Of a stretch of DNA of 5,873 bases, positions 1-4,884 are shown piece by piece. The translations under genes were made by a program, and so were the position numbers. Positions within the stretch are counted from its first letter, which is position 1; every line of letters begins with the position of its first letter. The notes under the pieces are model-generated. The model ran no database searches and was not told the origin of the DNA. It saw only the letters and a list, made by a program, of their open reading frames with translations. The stretch covers positions 1 to 5,873 of the forward strand of contig JAFSZW010000556.1 in NCBI GenBank assembly GCA_017458865.1. The letters are read 5' to 3'. This DNA is from Clostridia bacterium (GTDB lineage Bacteria > Bacillota > Clostridia > Christensenellales > Aristaeellaceae).

Positions 1-108
1 ATAGGTCTCTGCCTCAAGAATCTGATCCAGGATTTCATTCGGAATGGAATTCTTCCTGTAGCTGCGGCAGCTGCGTCGTTCCTTTAATGCGTTCAAGACT
101 TCATTCAT
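1..108 (-). CDS. Nitroreductase family protein, N-terminal fragment (3' end outside window)
   Basis: The minus strand from 108 reads 36 codons without a stop to the window edge. The peptide begins MNEVLNALKERRSCRSYRKN and continues with SIPNEILDQILEAETY. This matches the N-terminal signature of the FMN-dependent nitroreductase family: a short helix, RRSxRxY, an 'IP' turn, then an 'ILEA' helix before the usual APSG-type FMN loop, which lies beyond the edge. Family members are cytoplasmic FMN flavoenzymes that use NAD(P)H to reduce nitro compounds, quinones or related electrophiles; the substrate cannot be told from this fragment. The start is supported by AAAGGAGA (plus-strand 118-125), 9 bases before the ATG. 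It is transcribed divergently from the tetR-like gene, from a MerR-type promoter (164-194). An alternative is another flavoprotein of the same fold. The family is fairly sure, the function open. Confidence 0.85.
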   Translation of the reverse strand, partial: MNEVLNALKERRSCRSYRKNSIPNEILDQILEAETY

Positions 109-163
109 GGTGGTGCGTCTCCTTTCGGGATAAGGGTTATTGGTACAGAAACTTACCGGAATC

Positions 164-194
164 ATGATAAACCTTAGAGTTCTCTCTAAGTCAA
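164..194 (-). promoter_or_regulatory. MerR-type promoter for the nitroreductase gene, with dyad operator
   Basis: Read on the minus strand there is a -35 box TTGACT (189-194) and a -10 box TATCAT (164-169), separated by 19 bp (170-188). The spacer is almost filled by a dyad: CTTAGAG (173-179), TTCT, CTCTAAG (184-190). A 19-20 bp spacer with the operator lying between the two hexamers is the hallmark of promoters activated by MerR-family regulators, which untwist the spacer. The CTTAGAG...CTCTAAG dyad also resembles, from memory, operators of aldehyde/thiol-stress MerR proteins in Firmicutes. No MerR gene is visible here, so the regulator must lie elsewhere. A weaker reading is TTTATC as -10 with a 17-bp spacer, which would make it a plain promoter. 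Confidence 0.68.
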
Positions 195-219
195 TAACAT
201 TTTTGCAAAAAAACTGCGC

Positions 220-237
220 ATGATTGGCAGGAATCAT
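220..237. repeat. Short inverted repeat in the divergent intergenic region
   Basis: ATGATT (220-225) and AATCAT (232-237) form perfect 6-bp arms around a 6-base centre. The element lies between the minus-strand -35 box (189-194) and the plus-strand -35 box (277-282), where an additional regulator could bind. The same arms occur once more, with a 5-base centre, at 1949-1965. It may be an operator or a chance AT-rich dyad. Confidence 0.3.
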
Positions 238-276
238 TTCCCCAGGGATGATCGTCGGAATCCCCAAAAACAGGGC

Positions 277-305
277 TTGACAGTTCCCTGCAAGTTCGTT
301 ATACT
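277..305 (+). promoter_or_regulatory. Sigma-A-type promoter of the tetR-like/GNAT operon
   Basis: A perfect -35 hexamer TTGACA (277-282) is followed after 17 bp by TATACT (300-305), one mismatch from the consensus -10. The predicted start point is near 312, inside the palindrome at 309-328. That would let a bound repressor block initiation directly. The leader to the ATG at 347 is only about 35 nt. Confidence 0.85.
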
Positions 306-308
306 TTC

Positions 309-328
309 AGGTAAACGATCGTTTACCT
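309..328. promoter_or_regulatory. Perfect 20-bp palindromic operator, probable TetR autoregulation site
   Basis: The half-site AGGTAAACGA (309-318) is followed immediately by its exact reverse complement (319-328). The site begins 3 bp after the -10 box and spans the expected transcription start of the adjacent tetR-like gene. TetR dimers typically bind palindromes of about this size that overlap their own promoters. Autorepression of the TetR-GNAT operon is therefore the natural reading. It lies about 115 bp or more from the nitroreductase promoter boxes, so control of that gene through this site is less likely. Confidence 0.85.
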
Positions 329-346
329 TTTGGGAGGCAACAGGCT

Positions 347-955
347 ATGGGAAATACCCGGGAACGGATTCTGCAAACGGCACTCCGGCTTTTTGCATCA
401 GACGGCTATGAGGCTGTATCCACCAGTGACATCAGCAGTGCGCTTGGCATTACGAAAGGGGCACTCTACAAGCACTATCAGAACAAGCGGGACATTTTTG
501 ACAGTATCATTGCCCGCATGGAGCAGCAGGATACAGATCAGGCAGAGTGTCATGACCTGCCAGATGGGACAATGGATGAGATGCCGGATGCCTATCATAC
601 GGTCAGCATTGAGGATATGGTTTCGTTCAGCAAAGCGATGTTCAGGACCTGGACGCAGGACGAGTTTTCATCGCTGTTTCGCAAAATGCTGACCATTGAG
701 CAGTTTCGAAGTGAGGAGATGGGGAAACTCTATCAGCAGTATCTGTGCAACGGGCCGGTGATGTACGTATCGGACATTCTCGCAGGTCTCGGGTATGCTC
801 AGCCCATGGACAAAGCCATTGCCTTCTATGCTCCCATGTTCCTGCTGTACAGCGTATACGACCGTGCACAGGACAAGGCGGCAGTGATTGCGGCTGCAGA
901 TGCAGCACTGGAGGAGGCCGGAAGACGGCTGACTGAGGAAAAACGGAGGGATTGA
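347..955 (+). CDS. TetR/AcrR family transcriptional regulator
   Basis: This 202-residue protein has the usual TetR length and layout. The N-terminal helix ERILQTALRLFASDGYEAVS (about residues 6-25) leads into a helix-turn-helix, TSDISSALGITKGALYKHYQ (about 26-45), followed by the family's NKRDIF segment (46-51). The remaining 150 residues are a variable helical ligand-binding and dimer domain with no recognisable ligand signature. It should act in the cytoplasm as a ligand-released repressor. ATG 347 is supported by GGGAGG (332-337) at 9-base spacing. A consensus promoter and a perfect palindrome sit directly upstream, which argues for autoregulation. The GNAT gene begins 3 bases after its stop, so the two are almost surely one operon and the acetyltransferase is the likely target. 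The inducer is unknown. Family assignment is secure. Confidence 0.93.
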   Translation: MGNTRERILQTALRLFASDGYEAVSTSDISSALGITKGALYKHYQNKRDIFDSIIARMEQQDTDQAECHDLPDGTMDEMPDAYHTVSIEDMVSFSKAMFRTWTQDEFSSLFRKMLTIEQFRSEEMGKLYQQYLCNGPVMYVSDILAGLGYAQPMDKAIAFYAPMFLLYSVYDRAQDKAAVIAAADAALEEAGRRLTEEKRRD

Positions 956-958
956 CTG

Positions 959-1600
959 ATGAACAGTGAACTCACGATTCGCAGAGAAAACGAGTCAGAT
1001 TACCGTGCAGTGGAAAACCTGGTACGGGAGTCCTTTTACAACGTGTACCGCCCGGGCTGTTATGAGCATTATGTGCTGCATCAGCTCAGATTGGATCCCG
1101 CCTTTGTGACGGAGCTCGACTTTGTCATGGAAAAGGATGGGCAGCTGATTGGACAGAACATGTTCATGAGGGCGGTGATTCAGGCAGATGACGGCAGGGA
1201 AATTCCCATCGTGACGATGGGCCCGATCTGTATTGCACCGGCGCTCAAGCGGCAGGGATATGGCAAGATACTGCTGGATTATTCCATTGAACAGGCGACA
1301 AAGCTCGGTTGCGGTGCGGTCTGTTTTGAGGGAAACATCGACTTTTACGGGAAGAGCGGCTTTACATGTGCCAGCAGGTTTGGGATCCGTTATCATGGAC
1401 TGCCCGAGGGAGCGGATGCCTCATTCTTCCTCTGCAGAGAACTGATTCCAGGCTATCTGGACGGCATTACGGGTGTGTATGCACCGCCGGAGGGATACTT
1501 TGCGGCAGAACGGAACCCGGAAGCTTTTGAGCAGTTTGACGCGCAGTTCCCGCCAAAGGAAAAACTCAGACTGCCTGGGCAACTGTTCGGTGATGCATGA
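959..1600 (+). CDS. GNAT family N-acetyltransferase
   Basis: This 213-residue protein transfers acetyl from acetyl-CoA to an amine on an unidentified small molecule or protein, in the cytoplasm. The N-terminal strand-helix LTIRRENESDYRAVENLVRE (about 5-24) is typical of GNAT proteins. The acetyl-CoA pyrophosphate loop is K97-RQGYG-102 following the beta-4 strand MGPICIAP, and the late motif FYGKSGF (129-135) is the usual 'FY..(F/G)GF' segment. The layout resembles the YhbS-like branch. A C-terminal stretch of about 70 residues extends past the core and ends KLRLPGQLFGDA. ATG 959 is preceded by GGAGGG (945-950) at 8 bases, lying inside the tetR 3' end, so translation is probably coupled. Control would be by the upstream TetR repressor. 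TetR-GNAT pairs often suggest a detoxification or resistance role, but nothing in the sequence names the substrate. Confidence 0.9.
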   Translation: MNSELTIRRENESDYRAVENLVRESFYNVYRPGCYEHYVLHQLRLDPAFVTELDFVMEKDGQLIGQNMFMRAVIQADDGREIPIVTMGPICIAPALKRQGYGKILLDYSIEQATKLGCGAVCFEGNIDFYGKSGFTCASRFGIRYHGLPEGADASFFLCRELIPGYLDGITGVYAPPEGYFAAERNPEAFEQFDAQFPPKEKLRLPGQLFGDA

Positions 1601-1666
1601 TAAGGGCTGAGTTAATGCCCATGATCATGCCGCCCTTTCAGTTGGGCTCAAGAATTGAATCACATG

Positions 1667-1703
1667 GCTGCATTTCGCGGATGAAACGGGATGCAGCTTT
1701 TTT
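1667..1703 (+). terminator. Rho-independent terminator of the TetR-GNAT operon
   Basis: GCTGCAT (1667-1673) pairs perfectly with ATGCAGC (1691-1697), and six T residues follow at once (1698-1703). The loop of 17 bases can pair further (TTC with GAA). It lies 66 bases after the GNAT stop codon, in the right orientation to end that operon. Confidence 0.85.
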
Positions 1704-1796
1704 GTTATGGACATCTCAGGATCAGGATCTGACGGCCGGATTGATGTGCAGGTATATGATGTCCTGCGGAAAAGTATCATGGATTTGACCATATTT

Positions 1797-1809
1797 TTCC
1801 CGAAAATGC
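1797..1809 (+). repeat. 13-bp direct repeat, copy 1, upstream of the GGDEF gene promoter
   Basis: TTCCCGAAAATGC occurs here and again, exactly, at 4827-4839. This copy ends 11 bases before a candidate -35 box (1821-1826) of the GGDEF gene; the other ends 10 bases before the -35 box of the exported-protein gene. That position suits an activator site. One chance 13-mer match in a window this size is not rare, so the claim rests on the matching positions. Confidence 0.4.
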
Positions 1810-1811
1810 CA

Positions 1812-1850
1812 TTGATTAATTTGGGAAAAAGTATAGAATATAGGTATAAA
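1812..1850 (+). promoter_or_regulatory. Promoter region of the GGDEF gene (two overlapping candidates)
   Basis: Two overlapping readings exist. One is TTGATT (1812-1817), 16 bp, TAGAAT (1834-1839). The other is TTGGGA (1821-1826), 18 bp, TATAAA (1845-1850). The AT-rich stretch stands out from its surroundings and is the only good promoter-like sequence between the terminator at 1703 and the GGDEF start. It is flanked by an inverted pair, TTTTTCCC (1794-1801) and GGGAAAAA (1823-1830), which could be an operator. Transcription would start near 1846-1857, giving a leader of about 200 nt. Confidence 0.55.
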
Positions 1851-1856
1851 AAGCGA

Positions 1857-2058
1857 TCTGTCTCTGCCTGAAGCTGAGACCACAGGAACCTTTCCGGACG
1901 CCGATTGGACAGTCCGGGTATTGTCTAATGATCCTTATCCGGGATTGCATGATTATGAGAATCATGGGCAGGCAAGGGGGCCTGCATGGCTGGACCGGGA
2001 TCCGGCCAAATGAGCGGCTCTGGCAGAGGTGAAAATCAAAAAAGAAGGAATTCTTCAA
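1857..2058 (+). ncRNA. Highly structured 5' leader of the GGDEF gene, candidate cis-regulatory RNA
   Basis: No gene is seen in this stretch; it is filled with consecutive hairpins on the coding strand. They are GTCTC/GAGAC (1860-1864 with 1876-1880), CCGGAC/GTCCGG (1894-1899 with 1912-1917), CATGATT/AATCATG (1948-1954 with 1960-1966), GCAGGC/GCCTGC (1968-1973 with 1980-1985) and TGGCTGGA/TCCGGCCA with one G-U pair (1987-1994 with 2001-2008). A small A/T-rich hairpin AAGAA-GGAA-TTCTT (2042-2055) overlaps the ribosome site. Several CCGG-containing arms could also pair with one another, giving alternative folds. No known riboswitch consensus is recognised; in particular the GCAAA-type core of c-di-GMP-I (GEMM) aptamers is missing. 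The structure is seen; a sensing role is inference. Confidence 0.4.
2044..2049 (+). promoter_or_regulatory. Ribosome binding site deciding the GGDEF start
   Basis: GAAGGA lies 9 bases before ATG 2059 and selects it over the in-frame GTG at 2029, which has no usable site upstream. The GGA part sits in the loop of a 14-base hairpin (2042-2055), so folding could modestly tune access. Confidence 0.7.
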
Positions 2059-3171
2059 ATGGATCTGCGTTCAATCTATGTTGCAAATGGGATAGGGATT
2101 TTCCTGCTGTTGTTCCTGATGTATACATCCCGTACGAAAATTCAGGCACGGACGCTCGAGGGAAGAATCTATAACTTCATGGTCTGGGGCGTCATGATTG
2201 GCTGTTTTATGGAGGCGTTTTCATACTGGCTTGACGGCAGACTGTTCCCTGGCAGCAGAGTACTCAATTATATTGCGAACACGTATCTGTTCTCTGTCAA
2301 TGTGATACTGCCGTTCTGTGTGGTGATGTATGTGGACCTGGGCCTTTATGGGGATCCAGGCCGAATCTGGAAGCATTACAAACCCCAGATTATCATTGGC
2401 ATCATCATGATTTTGCTGACGCTTGCCAATCTGTTCGTTCCTCTTTGTTACTATATTTCGGAGCAGAACGTGTATGAGCGCAGACTGCTCGGCAATTTCT
2501 ACTATGCTGTGATTCTGTATTTCTGTGTAACGGGTATTATTCTGACCAGACGGTACGAAAAGGATAACGGGGCGCGCGCCTTCTTCAGCATTAACATGTT
2601 TCTTGTCCCGATTCTGATTGGTACCGCGCTGCAGTTTATCTTCTATGGCCTTTCGCTGGCCTGGCTTTCAGCGGCGATGGGTCTTGTGGGCCTTTTCATG
2701 ATGCAGCAGAACGAGCTGGCATATGTTGACTCGCTTGTTGATACGTATAACCGGCAGTACCTGAATCACATCTTCGCTGCGTGGACGGCAAGGGGAAAGA
2801 CGTTTTCCGGCGTCATGCTGGATATTGACAGATTCAAGGGTATTAACGACAATTTCGGGCATTCTGAAGGAGACAAGGCGCTTAAAACAATTGCGGATAC
2901 GCTCAAAAGTGCACGCCTGGATCATGAATGGGTATTCCGTTTTGCTGGCGATGAGTTTGTTGTGCTTAAAATGGGGGATGCAGCCACTCTCTCTGCTTAC
3001 ATGGACGAGGTAGACAGGCGCCTTGAGAAGGTCAACAGGGAAAAACATGACTATCCGCTTCGGATTTCATACGGCATCAGCACTTTTAAGGGCGGCAGCC
3101 TGGATGACTTCATGAAGGAAATGGATAACAACATGTACAGCATGAAGGCAAAGCACCACAAGGTGGCATAA
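2059..3171 (+). CDS. Membrane-bound diguanylate cyclase-like protein (7 TM helices + GGDEF domain, AGDEF variant)
   Basis: From ATG 2059 the protein has 370 residues. About seven hydrophobic segments (near 7-24, 40-58, 74-94, 110-131, 146-164, 176-199 and 200-216) form an N-terminal membrane sensor of unknown ligand. A cytoplasmic GGDEF domain follows: D224-SLVDTYNR in place of the usual DxLTGLxNR, the metal/GTP segment D255-IDRFKGINDNFGH-SEGDKAL, the signature RFAGDEF with AGDEF at 296-300, and YGIS at 338-341. Such domains make cyclic di-GMP from two GTP. Gly to Ala at the first signature position is known in some active cyclases, so activity is plausible but unproven. The RxxD product-inhibition site is absent at its usual place. 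In-frame GTG 2029 would add 10 residues but lacks a ribosome site. A structured leader precedes the gene. An alternative role is a c-di-GMP or GTP sensor without activity. Confidence 0.88.
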   Translation: MDLRSIYVANGIGIFLLLFLMYTSRTKIQARTLEGRIYNFMVWGVMIGCFMEAFSYWLDGRLFPGSRVLNYIANTYLFSVNVILPFCVVMYVDLGLYGDPGRIWKHYKPQIIIGIIMILLTLANLFVPLCYYISEQNVYERRLLGNFYYAVILYFCVTGIILTRRYEKDNGARAFFSINMFLVPILIGTALQFIFYGLSLAWLSAAMGLVGLFMMQQNELAYVDSLVDTYNRQYLNHIFAAWTARGKTFSGVMLDIDRFKGINDNFGHSEGDKALKTIADTLKSARLDHEWVFRFAGDEFVVLKMGDAATLSAYMDEVDRRLEKVNREKHDYPLRISYGISTFKGGSLDDFMKEMDNNMYSMKAKHHKVA

Positions 3172-3245
3172 ACCTGTTCATTCCATAGGTGCATTGGACT
3201 GCCACAACGCATTTGATACGGCACTGCCGCAGGGCTTGCCTAGAA

Positions 3246-4199
3246 ATGGAGGCAATGGTGAACACGTATCCAAAGATAAATCTCGGTATCTTTCCCACGC
3301 CTGTTCAGAGGCTCGATAACATCAGCAAACTGCTTGGATGTGAAATCTATATCAAGCGGGATGATCTGACAGGTGTCGGCCTTGGCGGAAACAAGGTCCG
3401 AAAGCTTGAGTATCTGCTTGCCGATGCGAAGCAGCAGGGGGCCGAGGTGGTTTTTACGACAGGCGGTGCTCAGTCAAATCATGCCATGCTGACGGCGGCA
3501 TGTGCTGCGAAGCTGGGCATGAAGGCCATTCTGATTCTGAAAAAGCGCGGTGTGACAGAGTGCCTTGGGAATCAGCTGCTTGAACATCTCATGGGCACCG
3601 AGGTCATTTTCATGGATACGGATGATTATGCCGACATCTATGCGGAGATGGACAGGATGGGGCAGCAACTGGGCGTCCCGTATTACAGAATTCCCTGCGG
3701 CGGGTCAAACGCACTCGGCTGTCTTGGCTATGTGGACTGCGTACGAGAGATTCAAAGCCAGGGGATGACGTTCAGCCACATCATCTGTGCCGAGGGAAGC
3801 GGCGGAACAATGGCGGGCCTTTCGCTTGGCGCCAAGCTCTTCATGCCGGAAACAAAGGTTCACGGCATGATGGTTGACACGGATCCATTTGACCGCATTA
3901 CGCCCGCTTTGATGCGTGAGGCCGCTAAACTGCTGGGGGTGGACGTTCAGATTACAGCAGATGATTTCGACCTCAGGGACATGTGTGGCCCCGGATATGC
4001 GATTCCATCCGAGGAGGGGAATGCAGCAGTCTCCCTGATGGCACAGAACGAGGGCATTTTCCTTGATCCTGTGTATACCGGGAAGGCCTTCGCCGGGCTT
4101 ATCAGGATGGCTGAGGAGGGCGCTTTCAAAGCGCATGAGCGGGTGCTGTTTGTCCATACAGGAGGTGCAGGCGGCCTCTTTGCAGTTCTCAAAAACTGA
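3246..4199 (+). CDS. dcyD: D-cysteine desulfhydrase-like PLP enzyme (ACC deaminase/DcyD family)
   Basis: This 317-residue protein is a fold-type II PLP enzyme, cytoplasmic, expected to split D-cysteine into pyruvate, H2S and ammonia. The PLP lysine is K50 in GGNKVRKLE, and GGAQSNH (Q76-H79) is the substrate/cofactor loop. The segment GGSNALGCLGYV and the end HTGGAGGLFA match E. coli DcyD closely. Two positions that separate ACC deaminase (Glu295, Leu322) from D-cysteine desulfhydrase (Thr/Ser, Thr) are both Thr here: T278 in DPVYTGK and T305 in HTGG, with the same 27-residue spacing. ACC deaminase is therefore unlikely. The start is uncertain: ATG 3246 (weak AGGG 11 bases upstream), ATG 3255 (2 bases after GGAGG, too close) or GTG 3258 (5 bases after GGAGG) are all in frame. 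The gap from the GGDEF stop is 74 nt with no terminator, so read-through is possible. Confidence 0.87.
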   Translation: MEAMVNTYPKINLGIFPTPVQRLDNISKLLGCEIYIKRDDLTGVGLGGNKVRKLEYLLADAKQQGAEVVFTTGGAQSNHAMLTAACAAKLGMKAILILKKRGVTECLGNQLLEHLMGTEVIFMDTDDYADIYAEMDRMGQQLGVPYYRIPCGGSNALGCLGYVDCVREIQSQGMTFSHIICAEGSGGTMAGLSLGAKLFMPETKVHGMMVDTDPFDRITPALMREAAKLLGVDVQITADDFDLRDMCGPGYAIPSEEGNAAVSLMAQNEGIFLDPVYTGKAFAGLIRMAEEGAFKAHERVLFVHTGGAGGLFAVLKN

Positions 4200-4211
4200 C
4201 AGGAATATAAA

Positions 4212-4238
4212 CTGCCCATCGGGTCATCCGGTGGGCAG
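4212..4238 (+). terminator. Stem-loop after the desulfhydrase gene, possible weak terminator
   Basis: CTGCCCATC (4212-4220) pairs with GGTGGGCAG (4230-4238) over 9 bp with one G-U pair, starting 12 bases after the stop codon. The stem is strong, but the following sequence (CGCTTTC) has a poor T run. It could be a leaky terminator or an mRNA 3'-end stabiliser. Confidence 0.5.
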
Positions 4239-4263
4239 CGCTTTCAGAACTGCTAATTGGCCT

Positions 4264-4293
4264 GCAGTTTACCATCCGATGATGGCAAATTGC
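4264..4293 (+). repeat. Long imperfect hairpin in the leader of the EamA-like gene
   Basis: GCAGTTT-a-CCATC (4264-4276) pairs with GATGG-c-AAATTGC (4281-4293) around the loop CGAT: 12 pairs including one G-U, plus a single A/C mismatch. No T run follows on either strand, so it is not an evident terminator. It lies 37 bases before the TTG start and 23 bases before the ribosome site. It may influence expression of the small membrane protein. Confidence 0.45.
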
Positions 4294-4316
4294 AAAACGG
4301 GTTGAATATGGACTGT

Positions 4317-4322
4317 GAGGAG
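4317..4322 (+). promoter_or_regulatory. Ribosome binding site deciding a TTG start
   Basis: GAGGAG lies 8 bases before TTG 4331. The in-frame TGA at 4316-4318 rules out any earlier start. Nearby ATGs at 4308 and 4323 are in other frames, so TTG is the best-supported start. Confidence 0.75.
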
Positions 4323-4330
4323 ATGGAGAT

Positions 4331-4762
4331 TTGCTTTCCTATATCTGGCCGCTTGGACTTATTGTAATGACGAATGTGGTGTATCAGCTGTGCACCAAAT
4401 CTGTGCCGGATGCGATGAATCCGTTTGCCTCCCTGACGATTACCTACACCGTGGCGGCACTGACCTGTGCAGCCGTATATTTTACCATCACAAAGGGCGG
4501 GAACATCCTGAGTGAGTGGCGGATGACCAACTGGGCATCTGTCGTGCTTGGCATCGGGATAGTCGGGCTTGAGGCGGGGTACATCTATGCGTTCAAGGCG
4601 GGCTGGCAGATTAGCAGGGTTCAGATTGTCCAGGCCTGCTTTGTTGCGGTCATTCTGATCATTATCGACTATCTGCTCTATCATGAGGCACTGACGCCCA
4701 ACAAGATTATCGGCATTCTCATCTGCCTTATCGGACTGGCTGTCATCAACTGGAATGCCTGA
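4331..4762 (+). CDS. Half-size EamA/DMT-superfamily membrane protein (single EamA repeat)
   Basis: The 143-residue protein is almost entirely hydrophobic, with about five membrane segments (near 3-21, 31-54, 68-90, 98-118 and 123-141). Its end, YHEALTPNKIIGILICLIGLAVIN, split as YHEAL (117-121) and the last helix, matches the closing 'E.....IG..LI..G' pattern of an EamA repeat. Typical EamA transporters have two such repeats and about 300 residues; this has one, so it must work as a homo- or hetero-oligomer like small multidrug-resistance proteins. It would act in the cytoplasmic membrane as a metabolite or drug exporter; the substrate is unknown. The gene follows the D-cysteine desulfhydrase-like gene by 131 bases on the same strand. 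E. coli EamA exports cysteine pathway metabolites, so a sulfur-amino-acid link is possible but speculative. Translation starts at TTG. No clear own promoter was found. Confidence 0.78.
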   Translation: MLSYIWPLGLIVMTNVVYQLCTKSVPDAMNPFASLTITYTVAALTCAAVYFTITKGGNILSEWRMTNWASVVLGIGIVGLEAGYIYAFKAGWQISRVQIVQACFVAVILIIIDYLLYHEALTPNKIIGILICLIGLAVINWNA

Positions 4763-4826
4763 TCCATCAGCTTTGGCATTTCACACAGTCCAGGCAACAG
4801 ACAGATGTGCAGTGGCAGGGCACCTG

Positions 4827-4839
4827 TTCCCGAAAATGC
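4827..4839 (+). repeat. 13-bp direct repeat, copy 2, upstream of the exported-protein promoter
   Basis: This is the second exact copy of TTCCCGAAAATGC (first at 1797-1809). It ends 10 bases before the -35 box at 4850-4855, nearly the same placement as copy 1. It is a possible shared activator site, or chance. Confidence 0.4.
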
Positions 4840-4849
4840 TGAAAAAGAA

Positions 4850-4878
4850 TCGACATTTTAAGGAAAATCGCGTATAAT
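4850..4878 (+). promoter_or_regulatory. Sigma-A-type promoter of the exported PG-binding/DUF6273 gene
   Basis: TCGACA (4850-4855, one mismatch from TTGACA) is followed after exactly 17 bp by a perfect TATAAT (4873-4878). Transcription should begin near 4885, about 200 nt before the ATG at 5084. The region from the EamA stop (4762) to this promoter has no gene; it shows only the 13-bp repeat and a weak inverted pair AATGCC/GGCATT (4754-4780). Confidence 0.85.
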
Positions 4879-4884
4879 AGCGGT

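Noticed and set aside
995..1396. Minus-strand open frame of 133 codons inside the GNAT gene
   Set aside because: It is antisense to a clear GNAT coding sequence, has no ribosome site and shows no family resemblance. The same applies to minus-strand frames at 2668-3048, 3705-4157 and 4253-4684.
1597..1788. 63-codon open frame overlapping the GNAT stop (ATGA)
   Set aside because: It runs through the rho-independent terminator, lacks a ribosome site and its translation resembles no protein family.
2029..2058. In-frame GTG start 10 codons before the chosen GGDEF start
   Set aside because: No ribosome site precedes it, while ATG 2059 has GAAGGA at 9-base spacing and starts just ahead of the first membrane helix.
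1857..2058. c-di-GMP (GEMM-type) riboswitch before the GGDEF gene
   Set aside because: The conserved GCAAA and GACGCAAAGCC-like core elements were searched for by eye and not found; only GGACGC near 1897 is faintly similar.
4315..4515. 66-codon plus-strand frame at the start of the EamA-like gene
   Set aside because: It is in a different frame from the hydrophobic EamA reading and its translation is a Cys-rich, non-family sequence; the GAGGAG site fits the TTG at 4331 instead.
4754..4780. Inverted pair AATGCC/GGCATT overlapping the EamA stop codon as a terminator
   Set aside because: The stem needs a 5-base bulge and no T run follows (TCACACAG).
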